A DNA stretch of 64,000 nt from Chloroflexia bacterium SDU3-3 (lineage in GTDB: Bacteria > Chloroflexota > Chloroflexia > Chloroflexales > Roseiflexaceae): positions 496,001 through 560,000 of the forward strand of contig WBOU01000002.1 of assembly GCA_009268125.1 (NCBI GenBank), written 5' to 3'. Below the pieces are notes generated by a model, which saw only the letters and a list, made by a program, of their open reading frames with translations, was not told where the DNA came from and did not search any database. Position numbers and translations under genes: made by a program. Below, in pieces: positions 17,875 to 26,418 of this stretch; the first letter of the stretch is position 1, and the number at the start of each line of letters is the position of its first letter.

Positions 17875-18018
17875 CTACGATGGGTCCATGAAGTAGATGC
17901 CGATGGCGAACAGGATGGTCATGCCGATAACCGGCAGCAGGTAGGTGTAGTTCGACTTGGGCTTCCAGAAGATGCCCAGCGCGATGCACGCGACAGTGAA
18001 GGTCAGCACAACTTTCAT
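17875..18018 (-). CDS. Small two-helix membrane protein (47 aa) in glycan operon
   Basis: A 47-residue frame fills the gap between the Wzy-like and kinase-like genes: ATG complement at 18016-18018, stop at 17875-17877. It reads MKVVLTFTVACIALGIFW, a short KPKSNYTY loop, then LLPVIGMTILFAIGIYFMDP, so two membrane helices with little else. It starts 4 bp after the upstream stop and ends 19 bp before the next start, which argues for translation coupled to its neighbours. I do not recognise it; a subunit or stabiliser of the Wzy/Wzz machinery is a guess. Confidence 0.68.
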   Translation of the reverse strand: MKVVLTFTVACIALGIFWKPKSNYTYLLPVIGMTILFAIGIYFMDPS

Positions 18019-18022
18019 GGCG

Positions 18023-18805
18023 TCAGTCCTGCGGGATACGGTTGTAGATCCAGCGCGGCATGCTCACCTTGGTCTGGTTGAGCACCACGCCCAGCATCTG
18101 GATGTGCTTCACCTCATCAAGCGCGCGCCGCACGAAGCTCACCGGCGTGATGCCCTGGCGCACCACCACGCACGCGGCGTCGGCCCGCGACGCGATTGCG
18201 ATGCCGTCGCTGTTGGCCATCAGCGCGGGCGCGTCGATGATGATGTGGTCGAAGCGCCCGGCCAGCTCGGCCAGCAGCTGATCTAGCCCCTGGCTACGCG
18301 ATGCCATGGCCCACTGGTGCGGCGGCATCTCGCCCGCTGGCAGCAACAGCAGGTTGGTCAGGCTGGTGGCGATCAGCGCCTCATCCAGGGTGGCCTGCCC
18401 GGCCAGCACGCCGCTGACGCCTAGGCTGGTGGGCAGATCGACATCGGGCGGCGGGGCGGGCTTGCCGAAACGCTTTTTGGGCGGGCGGGTGGCCTCGCCC
18501 AGCTGGCGCTGCAGGCCCGGGCTGGCCCAGTTCAGCTCGACCACGCATACGCTCTGGGCTAGGTCGGATGCCATGGTGGTGGCCAGCGCGAGGGCGCTGT
18601 AGGTCACGCCCTCGCCACGGATGGCGCTGACCATGGCGATGCGCGCGGGGATGTGCTCGCGGTAGAGCATGCCGGTGATCATGCGGCGGTAGCTGGCGAT
18701 CACCTCGGCGGAGAACACGGTGAGCGGCACGCCCGCCGCCGAGAGCAGCACGGTGGGCAGGCTGGCGGCGGGTATGGGCTTGCTGCGCTTTCCTAGCTTG
18801 GGCAT
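18023..18805 (-). CDS. BY-kinase/CpsD-like P-loop protein with degenerate Walker A
   Basis: 260 residues in the MinD/BY-kinase fold. In place of the Walker A GEGKS/T motif it has SAIRGEGVTYSALALATTMA (about residues 65-85), lacking the P-loop lysine. The A' position reads CVVELNWASPGLQ, not the usual ID(A/G)DLR. Walker B is kept (FDHIIIDAPALM, about residue 188). The C-terminal tail ends NRIPQD without the tyrosine cluster that BY-kinases autophosphorylate. It follows the Wzz-like gene by 3 bp, the normal activator-kinase pairing. It is probably a nucleotide-free or weakly binding regulatory partner, not an active tyrosine kinase (inference). Confidence 0.83.
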   Translation of the reverse strand: MPKLGKRSKPIPAASLPTVLLSAAGVPLTVFSAEVIASYRRMITGMLYREHIPARIAMVSAIRGEGVTYSALALATTMASDLAQSVCVVELNWASPGLQRQLGEATRPPKKRFGKPAPPPDVDLPTSLGVSGVLAGQATLDEALIATSLTNLLLLPAGEMPPHQWAMASRSQGLDQLLAELAGRFDHIIIDAPALMANSDGIAIASRADAACVVVRQGITPVSFVRRALDEVKHIQMLGVVLNQTKVSMPRWIYNRIPQD

Positions 18806-18808
18806 GGG

Positions 18809-19909
18809 CTACTCCTGGGTGCTCTGGGCCAGTGCGCCGGGCATGGGCTGCGCTGCTGGCTCGGCTGCTGGCGGCTCGGCGGCTGGCTCGCCAGGGCTGG
18901 CGGCGGGCATAGCTGCGGCCAGCAGCTCTTTGCGCACCCGGCTGCGCGGCGGCATGGCCAGCACGGGCAGGCTCAGGCGGTTGTTTACGTCGATCGGGAA
19001 GCGCAGGCTCGGGTCGAGCACGGCCACGCCCACGATTGCGATGATGCTGAGCAGGAAGCCTGCGATCACGAAGATGATGTTCTCCATCAGGCGTTTGCGC
19101 AGGCCGTTGGTCGGCTCGTCGGCCCTCAGCGGCGCGTCGATGATCAGGTACATCTGGCGCAGGTTGCGCTCGGCCTGGTCCTTGGCCAGCTGGGCGCTCT
19201 CGACCTTCGACTGCACATCCTGCACGCGATCCTCGGCCTGCTTCACCGCCGACTGGAGCTGGTCGACCTTCACCAGCTCGTCGCCGGGGCGCTCGCCGCG
19301 CTCGGGGGCGGGGTGGGCCAGCAGGTACTCGAGCTGGGCCTGGCGCGCGGTCTCTAGCTCCTGCTTCAGCGGGTCGAGCTGCTTCTGGAAGAACTCCTCG
19401 GCGGCCTGGCTGTCCTGCTTGTTGCTGTTCAGCTTCCAGACCACGTAGCTCTCTGGCAGGTGCTGGGCCAGCAGGTAGGCGGTGTCGGCATCCTCGGCGG
19501 TGGCGCTGAAGCCCACCAGGTTGTCGTTCACCGAGGCGACCGCCAGGTTTTTGCTGAGGTCGGCCATGGCCTTGTTCAGGTCTTCCTGGCTCTTGTTCAT
19601 CTTGGCCTCAAGCGAGGTGCCAGCGGCCACGCGGCGCATGAAGGCCTCGGTCTTCATCAGCGCCGAGATCTCGCTGACAAACACCGAGGATGGTGTGACC
19701 CAGGCTGCGGTGCCGTTGCCCGGCAGATCGGTGAGCGAGGAGACCAGCGAGGAGCCTTGGACATAGATCGACCCGGCGGATGTGTACGAGGGCTTCTCCC
19801 TCAGCGCGAAGAAGCCGCTCGCCGCCGCCGCGATCACGATCGGCAGCATGTAGAGCCAGAAATAGCGAAACAGCGATTCGATCAATCGCAGCAGCGCAAG
19901 TCGTATCAT
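18809..19909 (-). CDS. Wzz-like chain-length determinant / polysaccharide co-polymerase
   Basis: 366 residues. An N-terminal helix (YFWLYMLPIVIAAAASGFFA, about residues 17-36), a long coiled-coil-rich external domain (about 60-250, including ELETARQAQLEYLL and VKQAEDRVQDVQSKVESAQ) and a second helix (NIIFVIAGFLLSIIAIVGVA, about 270-290) give the classic Wzz layout. A Pro/Ala-rich C-tail follows. GGAGG precedes the ATG. It is the first gene of the six-gene minus-strand glycan operon ending at 13849. Confidence 0.87.
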   Translation of the reverse strand: MIRLALLRLIESLFRYFWLYMLPIVIAAAASGFFALREKPSYTSAGSIYVQGSSLVSSLTDLPGNGTAAWVTPSSVFVSEISALMKTEAFMRRVAAGTSLEAKMNKSQEDLNKAMADLSKNLAVASVNDNLVGFSATAEDADTAYLLAQHLPESYVVWKLNSNKQDSQAAEEFFQKQLDPLKQELETARQAQLEYLLAHPAPERGERPGDELVKVDQLQSAVKQAEDRVQDVQSKVESAQLAKDQAERNLRQMYLIIDAPLRADEPTNGLRKRLMENIIFVIAGFLLSIIAIVGVAVLDPSLRFPIDVNNRLSLPVLAMPPRSRVRKELLAAAMPAASPGEPAAEPPAAEPAAQPMPGALAQSTQE

Positions 19910-20446
19910 ATGGGCACCATCCTCCGGTTGTTGGCATTCCCAAGGTAGGAACAGATAGTGGCGATGTTGGGCAGGTGTCGGCCACGCGGCTCTATGGCTC
20001 GCTGGCGGGCAGCGCCAGGGCGCGCCGAATCAGAACAGCGCTGTTGGGCCTGTGTGCAGTGCTTATTGTAGCGGCATTGGCCATGTTCAGCATGAACATT
20101 CTGCGCCCCGAGCTGTCTATTCGTTCATCTTGGCATGGAGACCGGCAGTGTGCCCGCGCCGATGCTGTGCCCACCATGATGACACATTTTGCCATACTGC
20201 TGCAACCACCGCGATAACATTCTACTCACCTTCGTACTGCGCTGGGTGAGGTTGTTGCGCACTGCTGTGCCCTGAGAGTAGTGATCTGCCAGCAAATGCT
20301 AACCAAGATTTTATCTGCGCTTGGTATCTCGGCGCGGCGAGCTAAGCAATTGGGGCGGTGTGCGTGCCGCTGGCGTTGCTGGTGCGGCAGGTGCTACGTG
20401 CCAAAAAGTGGTACCGATTGAGGCCATGGTATAGCTTATTGTGGTC
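19910..20446. other. Gap upstream of the glycan operon and nrtR
   Basis: About 540 bp separate the Wzz-like gene (minus) from the nrtR promoter (plus). No frame here has a ribosome site and family-like protein on either strand. The right half (20200-20446) is more AT-rich than its surroundings. It presumably holds the glycan operon promoter, but I cannot place one with confidence. Confidence 0.4.
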
Positions 20447-20475
20447 TTAACAAAATAGACAAAGTGTGGTATACT
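20447..20475 (+). promoter_or_regulatory. nrtR promoter
   Basis: TTAACA at 20447-20452 and TATACT at 20470-20475 with a 17-bp spacer. The predicted start point near 20482 places the palindrome at 20488-20512 immediately downstream, a good position for autorepression. Confidence 0.65.
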
Positions 20476-20487
20476 ACCCTCACTGAA

Positions 20488-20512
20488 AGTAAAGGTTATT
20501 ATAACTATTACT
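20488..20512. promoter_or_regulatory. Candidate NrtR operator (nrtR)
   Basis: A 25-bp imperfect palindrome: left half AGTAAAGGTTA, right half TAACTATTACT, around TTA, with two mismatches. Its left half shares GTAAAGGT with the palindrome before nadA, as expected for two sites of one repressor. Confidence 0.6.
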
Positions 20513-20518
20513 AGTGAA

Positions 20519-21235
20519 ATGACGATCACGCTCGACAAACCTGCGACCCCGCCGCTACGCGATGGGCAATGGCCCACCGTCGGAGTGAGTGTGGTGATCT
20601 TCAGCCTGCAGCCCGCCGAGCGCGGCAGCGAGCTGTCGGTGCTGCTGGTGCGCCGCACCTGCGCCCCGTGCGAGGGCGCGTGGGCGCTGCCGGGCGGCTG
20701 GGTGCACAGCGGCGAGGGCTTGGAGCAGGCGGCGCGGCGGCACCTGCTCACCAAGGCCGGGCTACGGCCCACCTACCTTGAGCAGCTCTACACCTTCGGG
20801 CGGCCCGACCGCGACCCGCGCGAGCACCGCATTGCGGTGGCCTACTACGCCCTAGTGCGCAACGACGAGAGCGAGATCGCCACCGCGCCCGACCGCGAGG
20901 CCCGCTGGTTTGCCGTGGATCGCCTGCCATCGCCGCTGGCCTTCGACAACGACGAGATCGTGCAGTATGCGCTCTGGCGGCTGCGTAACAAGGTCAGCTA
21001 CGCCTACATCTCCTACCAGCTGCTTCCGCCTACCTTTACGCTCACCCAGCTGCGCGAGGTGTACGAGGGCATCCTCGGCACCGAGATCGACCCGACCAAC
21101 TTCCGCCGCAAGGTGGAGGCCAGCGGCACGATTGTGCCCACCGGCACGCGGGTGGAGGGCGGCGCGCACCGCCCGCCCAAGCTCTACCGCTGCACCCTTT
21201 CGCCCGACCAGCTCTTTAAGGGGCCGCAAAGCTAA
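20519..21235 (+). CDS. nrtR: NrtR, Nudix-related repressor of NAD metabolism
   Basis: 238 residues. A Nudix-like N-terminal domain (about 18-150: VSVVIFSLQ, WALPGGWVHSGEGLEQAARR) carries a degenerate Nudix box: the REXXEE core reads AARRHLLTKAG, so hydrolysis is not expected. The C-terminal winged helix (about 160-235) contains TLTQLREVYEGILGTEIDPT and NFRRKVEASGTIVPTGTRVE, the NrtR signature. In the family, ADP-ribose and related NAD products release the protein from DNA. Gene order (next to nadA-nadB-nadC) and matching palindromes before nrtR and nadA support local control of NAD synthesis. Confidence 0.9.
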   Translation: MTITLDKPATPPLRDGQWPTVGVSVVIFSLQPAERGSELSVLLVRRTCAPCEGAWALPGGWVHSGEGLEQAARRHLLTKAGLRPTYLEQLYTFGRPDRDPREHRIAVAYYALVRNDESEIATAPDREARWFAVDRLPSPLAFDNDEIVQYALWRLRNKVSYAYISYQLLPPTFTLTQLREVYEGILGTEIDPTNFRRKVEASGTIVPTGTRVEGGAHRPPKLYRCTLSPDQLFKGPQS

Positions 21236-21309
21236 GAGAAGCCTTTCCAACACGCGAGCGATGTTGCTCGGATGCGTGTCACTAGCCTACAGGTTTTTGT
21301 GTGTTTAGT

Positions 21310-21332
21310 GTAAAGGTATTTGTGACCTTTAC
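21310..21332. promoter_or_regulatory. Candidate NrtR operator (nadA)
   Basis: Perfect 8-bp arms GTAAAGGT (21310-21317) and ACCTTTAC (21325-21332) separated by 7 bp, just upstream of the AAAGGAG ribosome site and the nadA ATG. The arm sequence recurs in the nrtR promoter palindrome. Confidence 0.68.
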
Positions 21333-21346
21333 TCAAAGGAGCATCC

Positions 21347-22591
21347 ATGACCACCGCTCTTCCGCCGACACTGGTCGGCGCAACATGCAGCCCCGAGCTT
21401 GAGCTTCAGCCCTGGAACTTCGACGCCCCCAAGGCACCGCAGTACGGCCCAGGCGCAAGCCAGGAGGACACCATCCCGCTGGATGCGCCGGTGCAGCAGC
21501 AGATGCCCGCCAGCTACCGCGCCATGGACGCCGCCGAGCTTGACCGGCGCATCCGCCAGGCCAAGGCCATCCTGGGCGAGAAGCTGCTGATCCTAGGGCA
21601 CCACTACCAGCGCGACGAGATCATCCAGTACGCTGACCTGCGCGGCGACTCGTTCAAGCTCTCCGAGCTGGCCGCCGCCCGCAGCCAGGCCGACTACATC
21701 CTATTCTGCGGCGTGCACTTCATGGCCGAGAGCGCCGACGTGCTGGCCCAGCCGCACCAGCAGGTCATCCTGCCCAACATGGCGGCGGGCTGCTCCATGG
21801 CCGACATGGCCCACCCCGACGACGTGCTGAACGCCTGGGATCAGCTGGCCGAGCTGTACGGCCCCCAGCAGGGCCAGCGCCAGCCGCTGCTGCCCGTGAC
21901 CTACATGAACTCGGCGGCCTCGCTCAAGGCCTTCTGCGGCGAGCGCGGCGGCGTGGTCTGCACCTCGTCCAACGCCGACACGGTGCTGCGCTGGGCCTTC
22001 GAGCGCGGCGAGCGCGTGCTGTTCTTCCCCGACCAGCACCTGGGCCGCAACACCGGCTTCGCCATGGGCATCCCGCTGGAGCAGATGGTGCTGTGGAACC
22101 CGCGCAAGCCGCTGGGCGGCAATACCCCCGAGCAGCTGCGCGAGGCCAAGATCATTCTCTGGCAGGGCCACTGCTCGGTGCACAAGCGCTTCACCGTGGC
22201 CCAGATCGAGCAGGCCCGCCGCGACTACCCCGGCGTGAACGTGATCGTGCACCCCGAGTGCGATATCAAGGTGGTGCAGGCCGCCGATAGCTACGGCTCC
22301 ACCGAGCACATCCTGGCCAAGATCGCCAAGGCCGAGCCAGGCTCGATCTGGGCGGTGGGCACCGAGATCAGCATGGTGAAGCGGCTAGCCGCTGAGAACC
22401 CCGACAAGACGATCTTCTGCCTGGACCCGGTGATCTGCCCCTGCTCGACGATGTACCGCATCCACCCGGCCTATGTGGCCTGGGCGCTCGACAACCTGCT
22501 TGAGGGCCGCGTGATCAACCGCATCACGGTGGACGAGGACACCAAGCGCTGGGCGAAGGTTGCCCTTGAGCGCATGCTTCAGCTTCGGTAG
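21347..22591 (+). CDS. nadA: Quinolinate synthase NadA
   Basis: 414 residues. Condenses iminoaspartate with dihydroxyacetone phosphate to quinolinate, using a [4Fe-4S] cluster. Conserved blocks include LLILGHHYQRDEIIQYADLR, SLKAFCGERGGVVCTSSNA, ILWQGHCSVHKRF, IVHPECD and CLDPVICPCSTMYRIHP, covering the cluster cysteines and substrate histidines. There is an extra N-terminal segment of about 60 residues before the domain. First gene of the nadA-nadB-nadC-nifS run behind a palindromic operator; the neighbouring cysteine desulfurase may supply its cluster. Confidence 0.96.
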   Translation: MTTALPPTLVGATCSPELELQPWNFDAPKAPQYGPGASQEDTIPLDAPVQQQMPASYRAMDAAELDRRIRQAKAILGEKLLILGHHYQRDEIIQYADLRGDSFKLSELAAARSQADYILFCGVHFMAESADVLAQPHQQVILPNMAAGCSMADMAHPDDVLNAWDQLAELYGPQQGQRQPLLPVTYMNSAASLKAFCGERGGVVCTSSNADTVLRWAFERGERVLFFPDQHLGRNTGFAMGIPLEQMVLWNPRKPLGGNTPEQLREAKIILWQGHCSVHKRFTVAQIEQARRDYPGVNVIVHPECDIKVVQAADSYGSTEHILAKIAKAEPGSIWAVGTEISMVKRLAAENPDKTIFCLDPVICPCSTMYRIHPAYVAWALDNLLEGRVINRITVDEDTKRWAKVALERMLQLR

Positions 22592-22684
22592 CGCGTCGCT
22601 TTCTCCCAGGGGCCGCCGTGCGCGCGGCCCCGCCAGGCCGAGGCCCACGTGCTGACCGCGGCCACGATATAGTGAGGAACAGCT

Positions 22685-24274
22685 ATGTACGACTATATTA
22701 TCATCGGCAGCGGGATCGCAGGCTTGTACACCGCGCTGCGGGCGGCCCAGCACGGCAGCGTGCTGGTGCTCACCAAGAGCAAGCTGGAGGAGAGCAACAC
22801 GCGCTATGCCCAGGGCGGTATCGCGGCGGCCTTCTCGCCCGAGGACAGCCCGGCGCTGCACTACGAGGACACCCTGATCGCAGGCGCTGGCCTGTGCGAC
22901 GAGGCGGCGGTGCGCGTGCTGACCGACGAGGCCCCCGCTCGCATCCGCGACCTGTTCAGCTACCAGGTGCCCTTCGACCGCCACGATGGCGAGGTCTCCC
23001 TGGGGCTGGAGGGCGCGCACTCGCGGCGGCGCATCCTGCACGCTGGCGGCGACGCCACCGGCTGGCATATCGAGGAGGCGCTCTGCCAGGCCATCCGCAA
23101 GGCCAATGTGGCGGTGCTTGAGGATGCGTTTGTGACCGAGATCGCGGTGGAGCATGGCCGCGCCACCGGCGTGTGGGCCATGCAGGGCGAGCGGCCCGCG
23201 CGGCGCTACCGCGGGCGGCACATCATCCTGGCCAGCGGCGGGGCCGGGCAGCTCTACGCCTACACCACCAACCCCGGCGTGGCCACCGGCAGCGGCATGG
23301 CGCTGGCCTTCCGCGCCGGTGCCGAGCTGATCGACCTAGAGTTCTACCAGTTCCACCCCACCGCGCTGCGGATGGATGGACTGCCGCCCTTCCTGATCTC
23401 CGAGGCGGTGCGCGGCGAGGGCGCGTACCTGCGCAACAGCCTGGGCGAGCGCTTCATGCCGCGCTACGACGAGCGCAACGAGCTGGCCCCGCGCGACATC
23501 GTGGCGCGGGCGATCACCAGCGAGATGCGCCGCACCGGCAGCGACTGCGCCTACCTCGACCTGCGGCATCTGGACGCCGAGGAGGCCCTGCGCCACTTCC
23601 CGACCATCGCCAAGTTCTGCGCCGAGGCCGGGATGGACATCACCAAGGATCTGGTGCCGGTGGCCCCCGCCGCCCACTACATGATGGGCGGTGTGCGCAC
23701 CAACAGCTGGGGCGAGACCAGCCTGCCCGGCCTGTATGCCTGCGGCGAGGTGGCCTGCTCGGGCGTGCACGGCGCGAACCGGCTGGCCAGCAACTCGCTG
23801 CTGGAGGGCCTGGTGTTCGGCGGGCGGATCGTGGAGCGCACGCTCCAGCGTGGCGCGGCGTGGTTCGAGGATACCGAGTCGGCAGATTTTGGCCCCGACC
23901 AAGTGCTGGAGCTGGCCCAGCCGCAGCATGCCGCGCCCAGCAAGGCTCCAACCCAGGCCGACCTGCAGCGGCTGATGTGGCAGAACGTGGGCCTGGTGCG
24001 CGAGGCCGCCGAGCTTGAGGAAGCGGTCGAGACCATGGGCCGCTGGCAGGCGGCGCTGGCCCACCCGCGCAGCATCGCCGACCACGAGCTGCGCAACCAG
24101 GTGCTGCTGGGCTGGCTGATGGCCCAGGCCGCGCTGGCCCGCCAGGAGAGCCGCGGCGGCCACTTCCGCAGCGATGCCCCCGAGACGCTGGACGCCTGGC
24201 GGCACCGCATTGTGGTGGGCCAGCGCGTGGCTGTCGAGCACGCGCTGGAGCGCAGCCTTGCGGCGGCGGACTAG
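22685..24274 (+). CDS. nadB: L-aspartate oxidase NadB
   Basis: 529 residues, flavoprotein that oxidises L-aspartate to iminoaspartate for NadA. The FAD dinucleotide site IIIGSGIAGLYTALRAA is at residues 5-21, with ARYAQGGIAAAF-type region NTRYAQGGIAAAFSPEDS near 38, EFYQFHPTAL, ARDIVAR (PRDIVARAI) and HGANRLASNSLLEGLVFGGR. The last motifs are shared with succinate dehydrogenase/fumarate reductase flavoproteins, but size and gene context settle NadB. Preceded by GAGGAA. Confidence 0.95.
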   Translation: MYDYIIIGSGIAGLYTALRAAQHGSVLVLTKSKLEESNTRYAQGGIAAAFSPEDSPALHYEDTLIAGAGLCDEAAVRVLTDEAPARIRDLFSYQVPFDRHDGEVSLGLEGAHSRRRILHAGGDATGWHIEEALCQAIRKANVAVLEDAFVTEIAVEHGRATGVWAMQGERPARRYRGRHIILASGGAGQLYAYTTNPGVATGSGMALAFRAGAELIDLEFYQFHPTALRMDGLPPFLISEAVRGEGAYLRNSLGERFMPRYDERNELAPRDIVARAITSEMRRTGSDCAYLDLRHLDAEEALRHFPTIAKFCAEAGMDITKDLVPVAPAAHYMMGGVRTNSWGETSLPGLYACGEVACSGVHGANRLASNSLLEGLVFGGRIVERTLQRGAAWFEDTESADFGPDQVLELAQPQHAAPSKAPTQADLQRLMWQNVGLVREAAELEEAVETMGRWQAALAHPRSIADHELRNQVLLGWLMAQAALARQESRGGHFRSDAPETLDAWRHRIVVGQRVAVEHALERSLAAAD

Positions 24275-24321
24275 CCCAGGTTCAATGAAGAGCCGCCATG
24301 CGGCCTAGAGAGGGAAACAGA

Positions 24322-25209
24322 ATGACAGCGGCATATATCCCATCCACCAGCCACTACATCTCCGATGAGGCGCTGGCGCGGCTGGTGGGCGCGGCGCTCG
24401 ACGAAGATCTCGGGCGCGGCGACATCACCTCCGACCTGCTGGTGCCGGACGGCATCCAGGCCAGCGCGGTGTTTCGTGGCCGCAGCGCGGGCGTGGCGGC
24501 TGGCCTCACCATCGCCGGGCTGGTCTTCCAGACCGCCGATAGCCGCGTCACCTTCGAGCAGCTGGTGCCCGAGGGCGCGGCCATCGAGCCGGGGCAGGAT
24601 CTGGCCGTGGTGCGCGGCCCGGCCCGCAGCCTGCTGCGCGGCGAGCGCGTGGCGCTCAACTTTGCCCAGCGTCTGAGCGGCATCGCCAGCCTGACGGCGC
24701 GCTACGTGGCCGCCGTGCGCGGCACCAGGGCGCGGATCGTGGACACCCGCAAGACCACCCCCGGCCTGCGGGCGCTGGAGAAGTACGCCGTGCGTGTGGG
24801 CGGCGGGCGCAACCACCGCCGCGACCTGAGCGACGCCGTGATGATCAAGGATAACCATCTAGTCGCTATCGCCATGCGCGGCCTGAGCCTGCCCGCCGCG
24901 GTGGCGCAGATGCGCGAGCAGCTAGCCCACACGGTCAAGATCGAGATCGAGGTCGACCGCATCGACCAGATCCCGCTGGCCCTGGAGGCCAGGGCCGACA
25001 TTATCCTGCTGGACAATATGGGGCCAGATCTGCTGCGCGAGGCCGTAGCGCTGATCGACGGGCGCGCGCTTACCGAGGCCTCGGGCGGGGTGAATATGGC
25101 CACAGTGGCGGCGATCGCGGCCTCGGGCGTCGATATTATCTCGGTCGGCGGGCTGACCCACTCGGCACCCGCGCTGGATATCGGGCTGGACATGGAGCTG
25201 GCGCAATGA
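24322..25209 (+). CDS. nadC: Nicotinate-nucleotide pyrophosphorylase NadC
   Basis: 295 residues from the ATG at 24322 (MTAAYIP); an upstream in-frame ATG at 24298 has no better site. Converts quinolinate and PRPP to nicotinate mononucleotide. LDEDLGRGDITSDLL near residue 22, FAQRLSGIASLTARYV, RIVDTRKTTPGLRALEKYAV, GGGRNHRRDLSDAVMIKDNH and the barrel strand IILLDNMGPDLL are all family hallmarks. Its stop overlaps the start of the next gene (ATGA). Confidence 0.95.
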   Translation: MTAAYIPSTSHYISDEALARLVGAALDEDLGRGDITSDLLVPDGIQASAVFRGRSAGVAAGLTIAGLVFQTADSRVTFEQLVPEGAAIEPGQDLAVVRGPARSLLRGERVALNFAQRLSGIASLTARYVAAVRGTRARIVDTRKTTPGLRALEKYAVRVGGGRNHRRDLSDAVMIKDNHLVAIAMRGLSLPAAVAQMREQLAHTVKIEIEVDRIDQIPLALEARADIILLDNMGPDLLREAVALIDGRALTEASGGVNMATVAAIAASGVDIISVGGLTHSAPALDIGLDMELAQ

Positions 25210-26345
25210 GCGACGCGGGCCTGATCTACCTCGATCACGCCGCGACCACGCCCACCCATCCCAAGGTGCTGGAGGCGATGTGGCCCTACTTCACCCAGCA
25301 GTTCGGCAATGCCTCCAGCCGCTACCCGCTGGCCGAGCAGGCCCGGCGGGCGGTGGAGTGGGCGCACGCCACGGTGGCCCAGCGCATCGGGGCGCGCCCC
25401 GGCGAGGTGATCATCACCAGCGGCGGCAGCGAGGGCGACAATCTGGCGCTGAAGGGCGTGGCGCTGGCCAGCCGCAGCCGGGGCGACCACATCATCACCA
25501 CGCAGATCGAGCACCACGCGGTGCTGCGCGCCTGCGAGTACCTTGAGGCCGCCCACGGCTTCCGTATCACCTACCTGCCCGTCGATGCGGCTGGCGTGGT
25601 CGATCTGGCCGCGCTCGATGCGGCGCTGGATGCGCGCACGGTGCTGGTCAGCGTCATGCTGGCCAATAACGAGGTGGGCAGCATCCAGCCCCTGGCCGAG
25701 ATCGCCCAGCGCACTAGGCCGCGCGGCATCCCGCTGCACACCGATGCGGTGCAGGCCATGGCCAACATGGTGGTGGATGTGGATGCGCTGGGCGTCGATC
25801 TGCTCACCATCTCGGCCCACAAGCTCTACGGCCCCAAGGGTGTGGGCGCGCTCTATGTGCGGCGCGGCACCCCGCTCGATCCGCTCATCCACGGCGGACA
25901 CCAGGAGCGCGATAGGCGCGCGGGCACCGAGAATGTGGCGGGCATGGTCGGCCTGGCCGCAGCGCTCCAGCTAGCTGCCGAGCACGACATGGCGGCCACC
26001 CAGGCCCTGCGCGACCACCTGATCGCGGGTGTGCTGGACATGGTGCCGGGGGCCATGCTCACCGGCCACCCCACCCAGCGGCTGGCGGGCAGCGCCAGCT
26101 TCTGCTTCGCGGGCGTGGCGGGCGAGGCCGTGCTGGTGGCTCTGGCCGACCGGGGCGTGGCTTGCTCTAGCGGCTCGGCCTGCGCGGCGGGCGAGACCGA
26201 CCCCTCACATGTGCTCACGGCCATGGGCATCCCTGCCGAGCTGGCGCAGACGGCGGTGCGCTTCAGCCTGGGCGCGCTGAACAGCGCCGAGCAGATCGAC
26301 CGCGTGGTGGCGATGCTGGGAGACATAATGATGGAGCTACGCTAG
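25206..26345 (+). CDS. nifS: NifS/IscS-type cysteine desulfurase in the nad operon
   Basis: 379 residues, PLP enzyme. The Schiff-base lysine is Lys206 in TISAHKLYGPKGVG, the PLP histidine lies in IEHHAVLRACEYLE, and the catalytic cysteine is Cys326 in CSSGSACAAGE, the group I loop with SSGSAC. It overlaps nadC by 4 bp. Cysteine desulfurases beside nad genes are known (NifS with nadABC in Bacillus) and are thought to build the NadA Fe-S cluster; the same role is inferred here. A strong terminator follows. Confidence 0.93.
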   Translation: MSDAGLIYLDHAATTPTHPKVLEAMWPYFTQQFGNASSRYPLAEQARRAVEWAHATVAQRIGARPGEVIITSGGSEGDNLALKGVALASRSRGDHIITTQIEHHAVLRACEYLEAAHGFRITYLPVDAAGVVDLAALDAALDARTVLVSVMLANNEVGSIQPLAEIAQRTRPRGIPLHTDAVQAMANMVVDVDALGVDLLTISAHKLYGPKGVGALYVRRGTPLDPLIHGGHQERDRRAGTENVAGMVGLAAALQLAAEHDMAATQALRDHLIAGVLDMVPGAMLTGHPTQRLAGSASFCFAGVAGEAVLVALADRGVACSSGSACAAGETDPSHVLTAMGIPAELAQTAVRFSLGALNSAEQIDRVVAMLGDIMMELR

Positions 26346-26361
26346 AGCGATCTATGGCAGC

Positions 26362-26399
26362 AGAAAGCGGGCTGGGTATATGCGCCCAGCCCGCTTTCT
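26362..26399. terminator. Bidirectional terminator after the nad operon
   Basis: A 15-bp perfect inverted repeat AGAAAGCGGGCTGGG / CCCAGCCCGCTTTCT with an 8-base loop serves nifS (plus) and the DsbA-like gene (minus). Confidence 0.85.
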
Positions 26400-26418
26400 A
26401 TTGTATCGACCTGCGCTG

